A stretch of 64,000 bases of DNA from Candidatus Neomicrothrix sp. UBA881 (GCA_002294285.1 DBFL01000087.1:6732-70731), one strand, 5' to 3'. Shown: positions 35,281-45,582, counted from the stretch's first letter. A program made the numbers and translations. Notes: generated by a model not told the origin, from the sequence alone.

Positions 35281-36159
35281 CTAATTGATCTTTTCACGTG
35301 CCGCAGGCATCCAATTAGGGCCAGCTGTCTTATCTATATGTTCGATATATCTGTATCCGACCGGTTCGATTAACTCGAGAAATTTTTCTGTCTGATGAGA
35401 GCCGAGTTTTTGCCAAGCAATACTCGTAAGATCGTCTAACTTTCCCTCAAGTTGTTCACGATATTCCAGACCTTCGGGAGTAACTTTTTCCCCATCTGCA
35501 AAGCCGCGTTCGGTTAATTTATTTAGTGCGGTAGCAATTGCAGCATCATCTGCTCCTCGACTACGCGGGAGCCAGTGGTCATCATAGTTGTGTCTAGCAC
35601 CGTCAAGGATTCCGGCCATTACACCATCTATGTCCTCACTGATCATTATTGCCCAGTGGGTGTCTCCCCTCCATTCACGAATAGCGTTTACAGCCAACCA
35701 GGCTGATGTAAGCGGGTCCTTATGGCGTGGCCATTCCAACAGTGAGGAAAAAAGTACACGGCCTGCTGTAGGGAGCTCTTCGGCAGTCTGCCAAAGACTC
35801 GACGACATGGATGATAAAGGTTCACATATTTCTGGAGTTAAACTTTTTAAACCAGGGGCTACGGCAGCATCTCTAGCTGCTGCCGCTGCTTCAAAAGTTG
35901 TATGTGCACGACACGCATCGAGACTTGCTGAAATAAAATCTGGGTGTATCGAGTAAAAGGCAGCGGAAACTACCTTGTTTCCAGCTTTGCCTAAAGTAGC
36001 TGCACGGGTTGCTACATAGTAACCAAAACCATCTGGAACTCCGAGAGATGCATAATTAGCTATAGCTGTAGGATCCCAATAAATCCAACCAATTAACCTA
36101 TGTGAGGAGAAAGCAGCTCGACGACTTAGCTCTCTCCAGTTGTCCTGCTGTTTGGTCAA
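35281..36159 (-). CDS. SCO6745-like conserved actinobacterial protein
   Basis: A 292-residue, mostly helical, Ala-rich soluble protein beginning MTKQQDNWRELSRRAAFSSHRLIGWIYWDPTAIANYASLGV. The passage GVPDGFGYYVATRAATLGKAGNKVVSAAFYSIHPDFI and the C-terminal winged-helix-like LTERGFADGEKVTPEGLEYREQLEGKLDDL resemble the SCO6745 family of actinobacteria, whose function is not known to me. It converges on the thiolase gene and lies next to ilvC. Confidence 0.7.
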   Translation of the reverse strand: MTKQQDNWRELSRRAAFSSHRLIGWIYWDPTAIANYASLGVPDGFGYYVATRAATLGKAGNKVVSAAFYSIHPDFISASLDACRAHTTFEAAAAARDAAVAPGLKSLTPEICEPLSSMSSSLWQTAEELPTAGRVLFSSLLEWPRHKDPLTSAWLAVNAIREWRGDTHWAIMISEDIDGVMAGILDGARHNYDDHWLPRSRGADDAAIATALNKLTERGFADGEKVTPEGLEYREQLEGKLDDLTSIAWQKLGSHQTEKFLELIEPVGYRYIEHIDKTAGPNWMPAAREKIN

Positions 36160-36183
36160 TTTTGTAAAGGCCTCTGCGAGGTG

Positions 36184-37215
36184 TTAACCCTGTCCGCCTG
36201 ATGCGTCTTGAACTGATACTTTGCCCGCACTAATCCAAGGCATCATGTCACGAAGTTTTGAACCAACCTGTTCAATTCTGTGTTGACGTCCTTTTTCTTC
36301 CAAAGCATAAAAATTCTCTCTACCCGAGTGAGCTTCTTTTACCCATTCCTCAGCAAAGACGCCAGACTGGATTTCACTTAGAATTTGTTTCATGGTCTCC
36401 CTAACGTGGTCATCTACGACTCTAGGGCCACGTGTTAAATCACCATACTCAGCGGTATCTGACACCGAGTAACGCATACCTCCTATACCCTGCTCGTACA
36501 TAAGGTCGACAATTAGCTTCAATTCATGAAGACACTCGAAATAGCAGATCTCTGGTTGATAGCCTGCGTCAACGAGTGTGTCAAAAGCACTTCTTACTAG
36601 TTCGGTTACCCCTCCACAAAGCACAACCTGTTCTCCGAACAGATCCGTTTCACATTCTTCGGTAAATGTCGTTTCAATAACACCTGCTTTAGCACCTCCT
36701 AGCCCATCTGCGTAAGCCAACGCCAGGTCTTTCGCTCCTCCTGACGGATCTTGTTCTACTGCAATAAGGCAAGGAACTCCACCACCTTCAACATAGGTCC
36801 TTCTAACTAAATGCCCCGGTCCTTTTGGTGCGACCATAATCACATCTACATCATCAGGAGGTGTAATTAGACCGAATCTAATATTGAATCCATGAGCAAA
36901 AGCGATGGCATCACCAGCTTTCAAATTAGGGGCAATGTGTTCTTCGTATATAGCCGCCTGATCGGTGTCTGGCAGAAGAAGCATAATTACGTCTGCCCAC
37001 TCTGATGCTTCAGAGAGTGAACAAACCTTCAATCCGGCTTCTTCAGCCTTTGCAGCAGATCCAGAGCCATCTCTTAGACCAACACACACATCAATCCCTG
37101 ATTCCTTCAAATTCAAAGCATGGGCATGACCTTGTGATCCGTAACCTAAAATCGCTACCTTGCGATTTGCGATCGCTTCGCGATCAACATCATTTTCATA
37201 ATAAATATTTGCCAC
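36184..37215 (-). CDS. ilvC: Ketol-acid reductoisomerase
   Basis: Second enzyme of Val/Ile/Leu synthesis, 343 residues, the class I short form. Seen: [19 protein letters not shown] for NADPH binding, [54 protein letters not shown] with metal-binding Asp/Glu, and [15 protein letters not shown]. The GTG start at 37215 has TAGGAG ahead of it. It is last in the ilvB-N-C operon. Confidence 0.97.
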   Translation of the reverse strand: MANIYYENDVDREAIANRKVAILGYGSQGHAHALNLKESGIDVCVGLRDGSGSAAKAEEAGLKVCSLSEASEWADVIMLLLPDTDQAAIYEEHIAPNLKAGDAIAFAHGFNIRFGLITPPDDVDVIMVAPKGPGHLVRRTYVEGGGVPCLIAVEQDPSGGAKDLALAYADGLGGAKAGVIETTFTEECETDLFGEQVVLCGGVTELVRSAFDTLVDAGYQPEICYFECLHELKLIVDLMYEQGIGGMRYSVSDTAEYGDLTRGPRVVDDHVRETMKQILSEIQSGVFAEEWVKEAHSGRENFYALEEKGRQHRIEQVGSKLRDMMPWISAGKVSVQDASGGQG

Positions 37216-37255
37216 AACTTTCTCCTATTTGTTTTTTCTACTCTATAAAAACTTT

Positions 37256-37753
37256 TTACAACGCATCTAGAGCAACACGACCTGTTCTCTGCAGTTCAAC
37301 TATTCCAAAATTACTCAAAAAAGATTCAAAATCATCTATTAAAGATGGTGTTCCGACTAAAGAAAGCATCATGCTGTCAGTTCCGATATTTAATACTTTT
37401 CCCCCAACTTTGTCCAGATTCTCAACAAGCTCATCTCTTTCATTCGCTTCAGCTTTCACTGTCACAATCATCAATTCTCTTTCAACCGACTGGGAAGGGT
37501 CAAGGGCACGTATTTCAACCACGTTAATGAGCTTCTCAAGTTGGTTTATTATTTGATCAAGTGAAACGGATTCAAGTTCGATGTCGACGTCAACTGTGAT
37601 GCGGCTAAATTCATCTTTATCGGTAGGAGCAACAGCTAAAGATTTGATATTCACACCGCGACGGGAAAAAAGACCACTAACGCGCGCTAGAACACCGAAT
37701 TTGTTCTCAACGGTTATTACTAAAGTCTTGTAGCTTGGTTGAACCTTTTTCAC
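37256..37753 (-). CDS. ilvN: Acetolactate synthase small (regulatory) subunit
   Basis: ACT-domain regulatory subunit, 165 residues. The first ACT domain is TLVITVENKFGVLARVSGLFSRRGVNIKSLAVAPT, with the valine-sensing region, and a second ACT-like half follows. GTG 37753 overlaps the ilvB stop (GTGA), so translation is coupled. It confers feedback inhibition by branched-chain amino acids in characterised homologues. Confidence 0.96.
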   Translation of the reverse strand: MKKVQPSYKTLVITVENKFGVLARVSGLFSRRGVNIKSLAVAPTDKDEFSRITVDVDIELESVSLDQIINQLEKLINVVEIRALDPSQSVERELMIVTVKAEANERDELVENLDKVGGKVLNIGTDSMMLSLVGTPSLIDDFESFLSNFGIVELQRTGRVALDAL

Positions 37754-39492
37754 CGCTCTTTACCTTCCTGCGATGGTGGAACAACAATTGAAGAATTGTC
37801 TTGTCCAGCTGGAACCATAGGGTAAACACGCTCTTCAGGTGCAGTCCGAAAGTCTATGACAACTGACCGGTCTTCTATCTGATTAGCTTCAGCAATAGCT
37901 TCTGGCACCTCTTCAGGGCTGTCTACCCTTATACCCACGCATCCCATTGATTCTGCCCACGCCTTATAATTCGGTACATCTTCTGAAAGAAACACCTCTG
38001 AGTATCTCTCGTCGTAGAACATGTCCTGCCACTGACGTACCATGCCCAAGTAGGAGTTATTGAGTAAAGCAACTTTGATAGGTATGTTCTCCACTGTTGC
38101 GGTTACAAGCTCTTGTGCTGTCATTTGAAAGCAGCCATCTCCATCAACTGCCCAGACCATCCGATCTGGATTGCCTATTTTTGCACCAATGGCAGCGGGT
38201 ATTGAAAATCCCATAGTGCCCAATCCTCCTGAATTTATCCAGGTATATGGGTGTTCAAAATTCCAATACTGGCTTGTCCACATTTGGTGCTGTCCAACCC
38301 CAGAAGCAACTATTGTATCTTCAGGGGTTAAATCCCTAAGTTGCTCAATCACATATTGGGGTTTTAAGCGATTTCCTGGTTCATGGTTCTCGTATTCAAG
38401 AGGAAATCTTTCTTGCCAACCACTTATAGTTGATTTCCATTCTGAGCGATCGGTTTGTTTTGTTCCTTGTTTTTTAAATGCATCGACCATTGCCTCTATC
38501 ACCAGGCGACAATCTCCTGTTATTGCAACATCTGGCCTTCTGACTTTTCCTATTTCCGCGGGATCAATATCTACATGGATTATTCGAGCATCTGGTGCAA
38601 AACCGTCAACTTTACCTGTTACTCGGTCATCAAACCGCGCGCCCAGAGCGATTAACAAATCAGATTTTTGCATGGACGTCACCGCCGTGTAATTTCCATG
38701 CATTCCTGGCATTCCTAAACAAAGTTCGTGACTATCAGGGAAAGCCCCTCTGGCCATGAGAGTTGTTACTACATGGATTCCGGTGAGTTCAACTAATTCT
38801 CTTAGCGCTTCAGCTGCTCTTGCTTTGAGAATTCCTCCTCCAATGTAGAAAATAGGTTTCTTCGAATTTTTAATAAGTTCTATAGCTTCCTCAACTCCGG
38901 AAAGGTCAAAACTTTTCTCAGGGTTGTAACCGGGTAAATCCATTTGGACATCATCTACCCACTCGAGTTCTGATTTCGGATTATTCGGATCGACAATATC
39001 TTTAGGAACATCAATAAGGACTGGACCCGGTCTACCGGTCGTCGCAATATGAAAAGCTTCTTTCACTATTCTGGGAATGTCCTGTGCGTCTTTAACAAGA
39101 AAATTGTGTTTTGTTACTCCCATGGTGATTCCAGTAGTGTCACACTCTTGGAATGCGTCAGTGCCTATTGCTGCTAATGGGACTTGGCCTGTAATTACAA
39201 CTAAAGGGATCGAGTCTAAATATGCATCACAAAGTGGTGTAACTATGTTTGTGGCTGCTGGGCCGCTTGTGACCATAGCGACACCAGGTTTACCAGTTGC
39301 CTGGGCATAGCCTTCAGCCATATGTCCAGCACCCTGCTCATGGCGTACGAGTATATGCCTGATAGTGGAATCGATTATCGGGTCGTACACAGGGAGTATC
39401 GCTCCACCGGGCAGGCCGAACATTACTTCTACACCTTCATTTTCAAGAGCCCTAATTAAGGCTCTTCCACCATCTATTTGTTCACTGTTCAT
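37750..39492 (-). CDS. ilvB: Acetolactate synthase large subunit
   Basis: ThDP-dependent acetohydroxyacid synthase, 580 residues. The N-terminal Pyr domain has VMFGLPGGAILPVYD and the catalytic Glu in RHEQGAGHMAEGYA. The FAD/central domain and the PP domain with GDGCFQMTAQELVTA and NNSYLGMVRQWQ are complete. It makes acetolactate and acetohydroxybutyrate. It is the first structural gene of ilvBNC, 95 bases downstream of a leader peptide rich in Val, Leu and Ile. Confidence 0.97.
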   Translation of the reverse strand: MNSEQIDGGRALIRALENEGVEVMFGLPGGAILPVYDPIIDSTIRHILVRHEQGAGHMAEGYAQATGKPGVAMVTSGPAATNIVTPLCDAYLDSIPLVVITGQVPLAAIGTDAFQECDTTGITMGVTKHNFLVKDAQDIPRIVKEAFHIATTGRPGPVLIDVPKDIVDPNNPKSELEWVDDVQMDLPGYNPEKSFDLSGVEEAIELIKNSKKPIFYIGGGILKARAAEALRELVELTGIHVVTTLMARGAFPDSHELCLGMPGMHGNYTAVTSMQKSDLLIALGARFDDRVTGKVDGFAPDARIIHVDIDPAEIGKVRRPDVAITGDCRLVIEAMVDAFKKQGTKQTDRSEWKSTISGWQERFPLEYENHEPGNRLKPQYVIEQLRDLTPEDTIVASGVGQHQMWTSQYWNFEHPYTWINSGGLGTMGFSIPAAIGAKIGNPDRMVWAVDGDGCFQMTAQELVTATVENIPIKVALLNNSYLGMVRQWQDMFYDERYSEVFLSEDVPNYKAWAESMGCVGIRVDSPEEVPEAIAEANQIEDRSVVIDFRTAPEERVYPMVPAGQDNSSIVVPPSQEGKER

Positions 39493-39540
39493 TTTTTCTC
39501 AGATTGCTTTCTTAATTTAAAACTTGACTTAAAAGCAATT

Positions 39541-39560
39541 GACCTCCCTTCAGGGAGGTC
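39541..39560 (-). terminator. ilv attenuator hairpin
   Basis: A perfect 8-bp stem GACCTCCC/GGGAGGTC with loop TGAA (minus strand). The downstream bases AATTGCTTTT form only an interrupted T-run, so termination may be weak or the hairpin may act as a terminator variant. TTAAGGG in the loop of the preceding hairpin can pair with CCCTGAA from this hairpin, which gives a mutually exclusive fold. Confidence 0.55.
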
Positions 39561-39563
39561 AAA

Positions 39564-39588
39564 ACGTGCACCCTTAATGGCTGCACGT
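39564..39588 (-). promoter_or_regulatory. ilv leader first hairpin
   Basis: ACGTGCA (39588-39582) pairs with TGCACGT (39570-39564) around an 11-base loop. The 5' arm begins at the last base of the leader-peptide stop codon. A ribosome paused at the upstream Val/Ile codons or at the stop would decide whether it forms. Confidence 0.55.
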
Positions 39589-39623
39589 CAAATCACTACT
39601 AGACCTACGAAAAATTCTCGCAT
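39588..39623 (-). CDS. ilvL: ilvBNC leader peptide
   Basis: An 11-residue frame from ATG 39623 to TGA 39588 encodes MREFFVGLVVI: three Val, one Leu and one Ile among the last six codons. It is followed by two hairpins and then ilvB. Corynebacterial ilvBNC is controlled by a similar short leader peptide. The codon content, position and distance together support ribosome-mediated attenuation by branched-chain amino acids. The hairpins alone could be an ilvD terminator, since ilvD lies upstream on the same strand. Confidence 0.72.
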   Translation of the reverse strand: MREFFVGLVVI

Positions 39624-39664
39624 CTATCCAGTATCGCTGGGAAGCTAATAGCAAACAACCTTAT

Positions 39665-41356
39665 TTATGCCTTAGTAACCGCACCTTGTTCTGCTCCTGC
39701 CGCTAAACGGGCATACTTTGCTAAGAAACCTGACTCGTATCTAGGCTCAAATGGCTTCAAATTATTTCGACGTTTTTCCAACTCATCATCATCAACTAAA
39801 AGTTCTATTGAATGTTCACGCACGTCTATAACAATGCGGTCACCTTCTGCTACTAGTGCGATAGGTCCCCCATCAACTGCTTCTGGGGCGACATGACCAA
39901 CGCAAAAACCGTGTGTCCCACCTGAAAATCTTCCATCAGTGATTAGAGCAGCATCGTTTCCTCTACCGGCACCTTTCATAGCTCCGGTAATAGCTAACAT
40001 CTCTCGCATACCTGGCCCACCTTTTGGACCTTCATATCGTATGACCACAATGTCACCAGCTTCTATATCTCCCGCCAAAACAGCTTCCATAGCCTTATCT
40101 TCACCATCAAACACTCTGGCCCGACCGTCAAATCTATCCACATCGATTCCTGCAACTTTCACAACAGCTCCCTGAGGGGCTAGAGAACCTCTAAGTATGG
40201 CTATACCTCCGATGTCATGTATCGGGTTGTCAATGGAATGGATTACTTCATTGTCTGGCTTAGGTGGGTTAAGGAGTTCTAAATTTTCTTTGACCGTAAG
40301 GCCTGTTACGGTTATTTCATCGCCGTGTATTAACCCCTCCTCGAGAAGCATCTGCATTACCACAGGAACGCCCCCAACTCTGTCTATATCAACCATGTGA
40401 TAAAGGCCATGTGGTTTGGTGTCAGCCAAATGTGGAACTTTCGCAGCGATACGATTGAACGCTTCTAATTGAAGGTCAACACCAGCTTCAAAGGCAATCG
40501 CCAAGAGATGCAGGACGGCATTTGTAGAGCCACCAAGTGCCATCACTACAGCAATCGCATTTTCAAATGCCGCCTGAGTCATTATGTCTCTTGGGTAAAT
40601 TCCTAACTCTAAAAGTTTCATAACGGCAGTTCCGCTGGCGTAAGCTACGTCCGAGCGTCTGCTGTCAACTGCTGCTGCGGATGCAGATCCTGGCAATGAC
40701 ATGCCTAATGCTTCTCCTACCGCAGCCATAGTGTTCGCTGTAAACATTCCGGCACAACTGCCCATAGTCGGACAAGCTGCTCGTTCTATCGAGAGGAGTT
40801 CTTCATCATCAATGTCCCCTACCGCATGTGCCCCCACTGCTTCAAAAACATTGACAATATCAAGTGATTTTCCCTTGTGTTCCCCGGGCAAAATAGAGCC
40901 ACCGTATACGAAAACTGAAGGAAGGTTGATTCTTGCTGATGCCATTAGCATCCCAGGTAATGACTTATCGCAGCCAGCAAAACTTACAAACGCATCGAGT
41001 CTTTCAGCGTGCATTACAGCCTCAACGGAGTCCGCAATTATTTCTCTACTAACAAGGCTCGCCCTCATACCTTCATGCCCCATGGAAATAGCGTCACTAA
41101 CCGCAATAGTTGTAAATTCAAGTGGGAAGCCACCTGAATCAAGAACTCCTTCTTTGCATTTTTTTGCAAGTGCATCTAGAGGCAAATTGCATGGTGTGAC
41201 TTCATTCCAAGATGAAGCAACTCCTACTTGAGCTTTTGAAAAATCCTCTTCGCCCATACCTATGGCACGTAACATCGCACGGGCTGGCGCTCTACTCGCC
41301 CCATCTGTGACTTCACGCGATCTTGGTTTTAAATCTTTTTTATTATTTTCTCCCAT
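39665..41356 (-). CDS. ilvD: Dihydroxy-acid dehydratase
   Basis: Fe-S dehydratase for the third common step of Ile/Val synthesis, 563 residues. The cluster and metal ligands are in [12 protein letters not shown] and [16 protein letters not shown]. The C-terminal [22 protein letters not shown] is diagnostic. It sits directly upstream of the ilv leader on the same strand and is divergent from the MATE gene. Confidence 0.97.
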   Translation of the reverse strand: MGENNKKDLKPRSREVTDGASRAPARAMLRAIGMGEEDFSKAQVGVASSWNEVTPCNLPLDALAKKCKEGVLDSGGFPLEFTTIAVSDAISMGHEGMRASLVSREIIADSVEAVMHAERLDAFVSFAGCDKSLPGMLMASARINLPSVFVYGGSILPGEHKGKSLDIVNVFEAVGAHAVGDIDDEELLSIERAACPTMGSCAGMFTANTMAAVGEALGMSLPGSASAAAVDSRRSDVAYASGTAVMKLLELGIYPRDIMTQAAFENAIAVVMALGGSTNAVLHLLAIAFEAGVDLQLEAFNRIAAKVPHLADTKPHGLYHMVDIDRVGGVPVVMQMLLEEGLIHGDEITVTGLTVKENLELLNPPKPDNEVIHSIDNPIHDIGGIAILRGSLAPQGAVVKVAGIDVDRFDGRARVFDGEDKAMEAVLAGDIEAGDIVVIRYEGPKGGPGMREMLAITGAMKGAGRGNDAALITDGRFSGGTHGFCVGHVAPEAVDGGPIALVAEGDRIVIDVREHSIELLVDDDELEKRRNNLKPFEPRYESGFLAKYARLAAGAEQGAVTKA

Positions 41357-41466
41357 ACATGAATGGTAGGGGTCGAATTGACAGTTTGACGACTTAGAGC
41401 ACTTAGACTTGTCTTATTAACATCCCAGATCGTGACAAACAGCTTCTATCTCTTGCCATACCGGCT

Positions 41467-42720
41467 TTGGGGGCTCTTGTAGCCGAACCGCTTTATTTGT
41501 TGGCTGACACTGCAGTTGTGGGACATTTAGGCACCTTGCCGCTCGGTGGTTTAGCGGTTGCATCTGCCGCTCTCTTATTAATTTATGGACTTTGCTTTTT
41601 CCTGGCATATGGAACAACCGCAACTGTTGCGAGATTCACTGGCGCTGGCGAACCATTGAAAGCTGCAAATCAAGCAATTCAAAGTCTTTGGTTAGCTTTT
41701 TTTCTTGGTCTTGGAATTGCAATAGCCGGATCTTTAACTTCAGATCCTCTACTTCGGGCTTTAGGAGCCACTGGAGAACTGCTTGATCAAGCCCGAATTT
41801 ATTTAGAAATAAGTATGTTAGGAGCACCGGCAATGCTGATAATGCTCGCAGGTGTCGGTTACTTGCGCGGCATTAAAGACACCGTAAGACCTCTTTGGGT
41901 TGCTGTTGGGACAGCCCTTTTAAACCTATGTCTGGAACTGATCCTTATCTATGGTTTTGGCAAAAATATAGGAGCTTCGGCAGCGGCAACTGTAATTTCA
42001 CAGTGGGTTGGAGCAGCAACTTATTTATTTTGGATTTGGCAATCCATAGGTGGATTAAAGATATCTTTACTTCCAAAATTATTAGCTTTAAGAAGACTAT
42101 TGAAGGATTCGAGTGAACTTTTAATTAGGAACCTTTCTTTAACGACTTCTTTTGTAGTAGCTACTTCTATGGCAGCTCGACTAGGAAACGTTGATGTTGC
42201 CGCACATGAAGTTGGATTCCAAGCTTGGTTCTTTCTCGCAATGACAATGGACGCAATTGCGATTGCAGCGCAAGCACTAATTGGAAATTTGTTGGGTGCT
42301 GGCAAAGCTGAAGAAGCTCGGTTAATGGGCCGGAGGGCAATATTCTGGTCTACTGGGATCGGTGCATTCACAGGATGTGTTTTAGCTATAAGCCATGACT
42401 CATTTACTGAGATATTTTCTGCAGATGAAGCCGTAGTTGAACTAGGAAGTTTTATCGTTTTACACGTTGCTGCAATGGCACCACTGTCAGGTGTCGCATT
42501 TGCGCTTGACGGCATCCTAATTGGCGCTGGAGATCAGAGATTTTTAGCTAAAGCAATGCTTTTTTCTGCAATGATTTCGATACCTCTAATGCTCATAGTC
42601 GGTGAGAATGACTTTGGCATAGGTTGGATTTGGGGATCTATATGGGTCTTGATGGCAACTCGTTCTGCTGTCTTATACCTTCGGTTTAGAAGTAAGAAGT
42701 GGCAGAGAATCGGAAGCTAG
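41467..42720 (+). CDS. MATE family efflux transporter (DinF-like), start uncertain
   Basis: A multidrug/toxin extrusion protein with about 12 spans. The TTG at 41467 gives 417 residues, but the frame upstream (41416-41466) reads INIPDRDKQLLSLAIPALGALVAEPLYLL. This matches the usual N-terminus of actinobacterial MATE proteins (DRxILxLAxPALGALxAEPL). The only starts in that stretch are ATT 41416 or ATC 41422, with the stop TAG at 41404. The true start is therefore probably a rare codon, or the sequence has a small error. The family core LADTAVVGHLGTLPLGGLAVA is intact. The 3' end overlaps gatB by 4 bases, tail to tail. Confidence 0.85.
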   Translation: MGALVAEPLYLLADTAVVGHLGTLPLGGLAVASAALLLIYGLCFFLAYGTTATVARFTGAGEPLKAANQAIQSLWLAFFLGLGIAIAGSLTSDPLLRALGATGELLDQARIYLEISMLGAPAMLIMLAGVGYLRGIKDTVRPLWVAVGTALLNLCLELILIYGFGKNIGASAAATVISQWVGAATYLFWIWQSIGGLKISLLPKLLALRRLLKDSSELLIRNLSLTTSFVVATSMAARLGNVDVAAHEVGFQAWFFLAMTMDAIAIAAQALIGNLLGAGKAEEARLMGRRAIFWSTGIGAFTGCVLAISHDSFTEIFSADEAVVELGSFIVLHVAAMAPLSGVAFALDGILIGAGDQRFLAKAMLFSAMISIPLMLIVGENDFGIGWIWGSIWVLMATRSAVLYLRFRSKKWQRIGS

Positions 42721-44162
42721 TTTGCCGATTTAGCACTTAAGATCTGGTTTACTATTTTGCCGTCAGCCTGTCCTTTTGTTTCTTTCATTACTAAACCGAC
42801 GAAAAAACCTGATTTTTTCTTTTTCTCGACTTCATCTCCGTCAACATAAGCATTCCAATCGTCAAGATTTTCTTCAATTATCCGATCTACTATTTCCTCT
42901 ATTTCGGAATTATCCATTGATTCAAAACCATGATTAGCTGCTATCTCTTTTGGATTTCCACCTGACTTGACTAGATCGGCTAGAACTGTTTTGGCCTGTG
43001 TCGCTGTAAGTTCACCGTCAACTTCCATTAGTGTCAACAAAGCAAATGACTTTGCAGTCAGTTCGCCAATACCATCAGCGAGATTATTTTCCAAATGCAC
43101 TAAAACACGACTTGGATCAGCTTTTAGTGAGATTGCTTCCACTGCGAACCCATCAAGATTTCTTTGCACGACTAGTGAAGTTTCTGTCGGACCCACTCCA
43201 ACTGCTTTGGCTAACTCGTGTCTACGTTCTCTGGGCAACGGTGGCAGTGAATCAGCAATTTCATTTATCCACTCGGTTGAGGGTTCAACTGGTACTAGGT
43301 CAGGTTCTGGAAAATAACGATAGTCAAATGCCTCTTCCTTCGACCTTAACTTATGTGTACGTCCTTCTGCTTCGTCCCAGTGCCGTGTTTGTTGTTCAAC
43401 ATTCTGACCTGATTCAATCAGTTCTACCTGCCTTCTCGCTTCGTATTCAATCGCTTTTCCTAAGGATCTCAACGAGTTGATATTTTTTATTTCACAACGC
43501 GTCCCAAACTCTTCATCTTCTTCTTTGCGTACTGAAACATTGCAATCAACTCTTAACGATCCTTCTTCCATTTTTCCGTCAGAAGCTCCGATTGTCACCA
43601 AGATGGCACGCAATTCTGAAACATATTCTTTTGCGTCTTCAGAACTGCGAAGATCTGGCGCTCCAACAATCTCTATTAGAGGAACTCCAGACCTGTTGTA
43701 GTCAATAAGGGAATAGGAAGCCTCATGTATTCTGCCGCCTCCTCCTATGTGGGTAATTTTTCCTGTGTCTTCTTCTAAGTGAGCCCTCTCGATCCCAATT
43801 CTTCTTCCGTCTGGAAGTTCCAACCACCCGTCTTTATTTATTGGTAAGTCAAACTGAGAAATTTGATAAGCCTTAGGCATGTCAGGGTAGAAATAGTTTT
43901 TTCTAGCAAATACAGACTTCTGCACTTGGCAATTTAAAGCCAGACCTACCCTTATTGCTAGCTCTACAGCTTTTTCATTTAACACCGGTAAAGAACCTGG
44001 TAAACCCAAGGAAACAGGGTCAGTGTTGCTGTTCGGCGCTCCACCAAAAGAATTTAAAGCTGATGAAAACATTTTTGTTTTGGTTGCTAATTCTGCATGA
44101 ACCTCCAAACCAATCACCGTTTCCCATCCATTTAGTGATGAGTCATTCAATTCATTCACCAC
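42717..44162 (-). CDS. gatB: Asp/Glu-tRNA amidotransferase subunit B
   Basis: A 481-residue GatB: VIGLEVHAELATKTKMFS at the N-terminus, the kinase-like cradle with YFYPDMPKAYQISQFDLPI and DYNRSGVPLIEIV, and the C-terminal YqeY-like tail binding tRNA. It activates and amidates Glu-tRNA-Gln and Asp-tRNA-Asn, which implies that the organism makes Gln- or Asn-tRNA indirectly. It overlaps gatA by 11 bases. Confidence 0.97.
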   Translation of the reverse strand: MVNELNDSSLNGWETVIGLEVHAELATKTKMFSSALNSFGGAPNSNTDPVSLGLPGSLPVLNEKAVELAIRVGLALNCQVQKSVFARKNYFYPDMPKAYQISQFDLPINKDGWLELPDGRRIGIERAHLEEDTGKITHIGGGGRIHEASYSLIDYNRSGVPLIEIVGAPDLRSSEDAKEYVSELRAILVTIGASDGKMEEGSLRVDCNVSVRKEEDEEFGTRCEIKNINSLRSLGKAIEYEARRQVELIESGQNVEQQTRHWDEAEGRTHKLRSKEEAFDYRYFPEPDLVPVEPSTEWINEIADSLPPLPRERRHELAKAVGVGPTETSLVVQRNLDGFAVEAISLKADPSRVLVHLENNLADGIGELTAKSFALLTLMEVDGELTATQAKTVLADLVKSGGNPKEIAANHGFESMDNSEIEEIVDRIIEENLDDWNAYVDGDEVEKKKKSGFFVGLVMKETKGQADGKIVNQILSAKSAN

Positions 44163-45582
44163 TTTCTAATTCAAGAACTCTTGCTGCTCTAAACATGTTT
44201 TGCTCAGCCATTGCTGGTGCAAGGATCTGAACTCCAATTGGCATCCCATCGCTTCCTAGACCAAAAGGAACTGACATTGCTGGGTGCCCAGCGAGATTTG
44301 AGGGGATCGTACATACATCCTGTAGATACATTTGCATTGGGTCGGTAGTTTTCTCACCTAACGGAAAAGCTGTGGTGGGTGCGGTTGGGCTTATGAGAAT
44401 GTCAAATTTCTCATAAGCTTCCGCGAAATCATTCATAATTAGTGTTCGGACCTTCTGAGATTTACCGTAATAAGCGTCGTAATATCCAGCTGAGAGTGCA
44501 TAGGTGCCAAGCATTATTCGACGTTTCACTTCGTCTCCAAAGCCTTTTGTACGAGTGGCCGTCATTGTTTCCGCTGTGGTAGCTGCTTCTGTTCTTGGAC
44601 CAAAACGTATTCCGTCATATCTTGCAAGATTCGATGAAGCCTCTGCAGGTGCGATCACATAATAAGCGGACAGACCATAAGTTGAAGCAGGAACAGAGGC
44701 TGACTCAACAATTGCTCCTGCTTTTGAGAAAACTTTTGTTGCTTCTTCAACTCTTGATAGCACGTCAGTCGAAATCCCATCCAAACCTTTTCCTGAAAGT
44801 TCTTCGATAACACCTATTCGCATGCCTTCAATTCCCTCATTTAAGACTCCTAAAATGTCAGGTGAGTCCTCAGAAATTGAAGTGGAATCTCTTGGGTCGT
44901 AACCGCTTATTATTTCAAGACTTAAAGCAGCATCGGAAACTGTGTTGGCGAAAGGACCTATCTGATCAAGACTGGATGCAAAAGCAACAAGTCCATACCG
45001 AGAAACTCTTCCGTAGGTTGGCTTTACACCTACGACACCACAAAGAGCAGCTGGTTGTCTTATGGATCCTCCTGTATCACTGCCTAGCGCTAGAGGTGAA
45101 AACCCTGCTGCTACCGCTGCTGCAGAACCGCCAGATGAACCTCCTGGAACAAGTTCCAGGTTGTGAGGATTTCTTGTTGGACCAAAAGCTGAGTTCTCTG
45201 TTGACGATCCCATCGCAAATTCATCACAGTTAGTTTTCCCAATTAAAATGGCGTCTGCTTGTTTTAATTTGTCTATGACTGTGGCGTTATAGGGTGGTTT
45301 CCAACCTTCAAGTATTTTTGAACTGCATGTTGTTTCAAGACCTCGGGTGCAAATATTGTCTTTCACTGCAATTGGTACACCTGCGAGGGGTCCCAGTTTT
45401 TCTCCTGATGCAATTTTTGAATCTATTTCGTCGGCTTCTTTCAAAGCTTCCTCGATGGTGACGATGTTGAATGCATTCACTTGGGTTTCCAGATTGTTTA
45501 TGGTCTCAAAATGTTGTTCAAGAACTGATCTTGCGCTGATTTCACCTGAGGAAACTTGTTTAGCTATTTCTACAGCTCTCAT
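44152..45582 (-). CDS. gatA: Asp/Glu-tRNA amidotransferase subunit A
   Basis: Amidase-signature enzyme of 476 residues that releases ammonia from glutamine. The Ser-cisSer-Lys triad is seen in VAVKDNICT (Lys), GSDTGGSIRQPAALCG (Ser) and PGGSSGGSAAAVAAG (Ser). It overlaps gatC in ATGA and is translationally coupled. Confidence 0.97.
   Translation of the reverse strand: MRAVEIAKQVSSGEISARSVLEQHFETINNLETQVNAFNIVTIEEALKEADEIDSKIASGEKLGPLAGVPIAVKDNICTRGLETTCSSKILEGWKPPYNATVIDKLKQADAILIGKTNCDEFAMGSSTENSAFGPTRNPHNLELVPGGSSGGSAAAVAAGFSPLALGSDTGGSIRQPAALCGVVGVKPTYGRVSRYGLVAFASSLDQIGPFANTVSDAALSLEIISGYDPRDSTSISEDSPDILGVLNEGIEGMRIGVIEELSGKGLDGISTDVLSRVEEATKVFSKAGAIVESASVPASTYGLSAYYVIAPAEASSNLARYDGIRFGPRTEAATTAETMTATRTKGFGDEVKRRIMLGTYALSAGYYDAYYGKSQKVRTLIMNDFAEAYEKFDILISPTAPTTAFPLGEKTTDPMQMYLQDVCTIPSNLAGHPAMSVPFGLGSDGMPIGVQILAPAMAEQNMFRAARVLELESGE

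Noticed and set aside
39541-39588. Hairpins as a simple ilvD terminator
   Set aside because: Not excluded entirely, but the Val/Leu/Ile-rich leader ORF ending at the hairpin and the lack of a clean T-run favour an attenuator.
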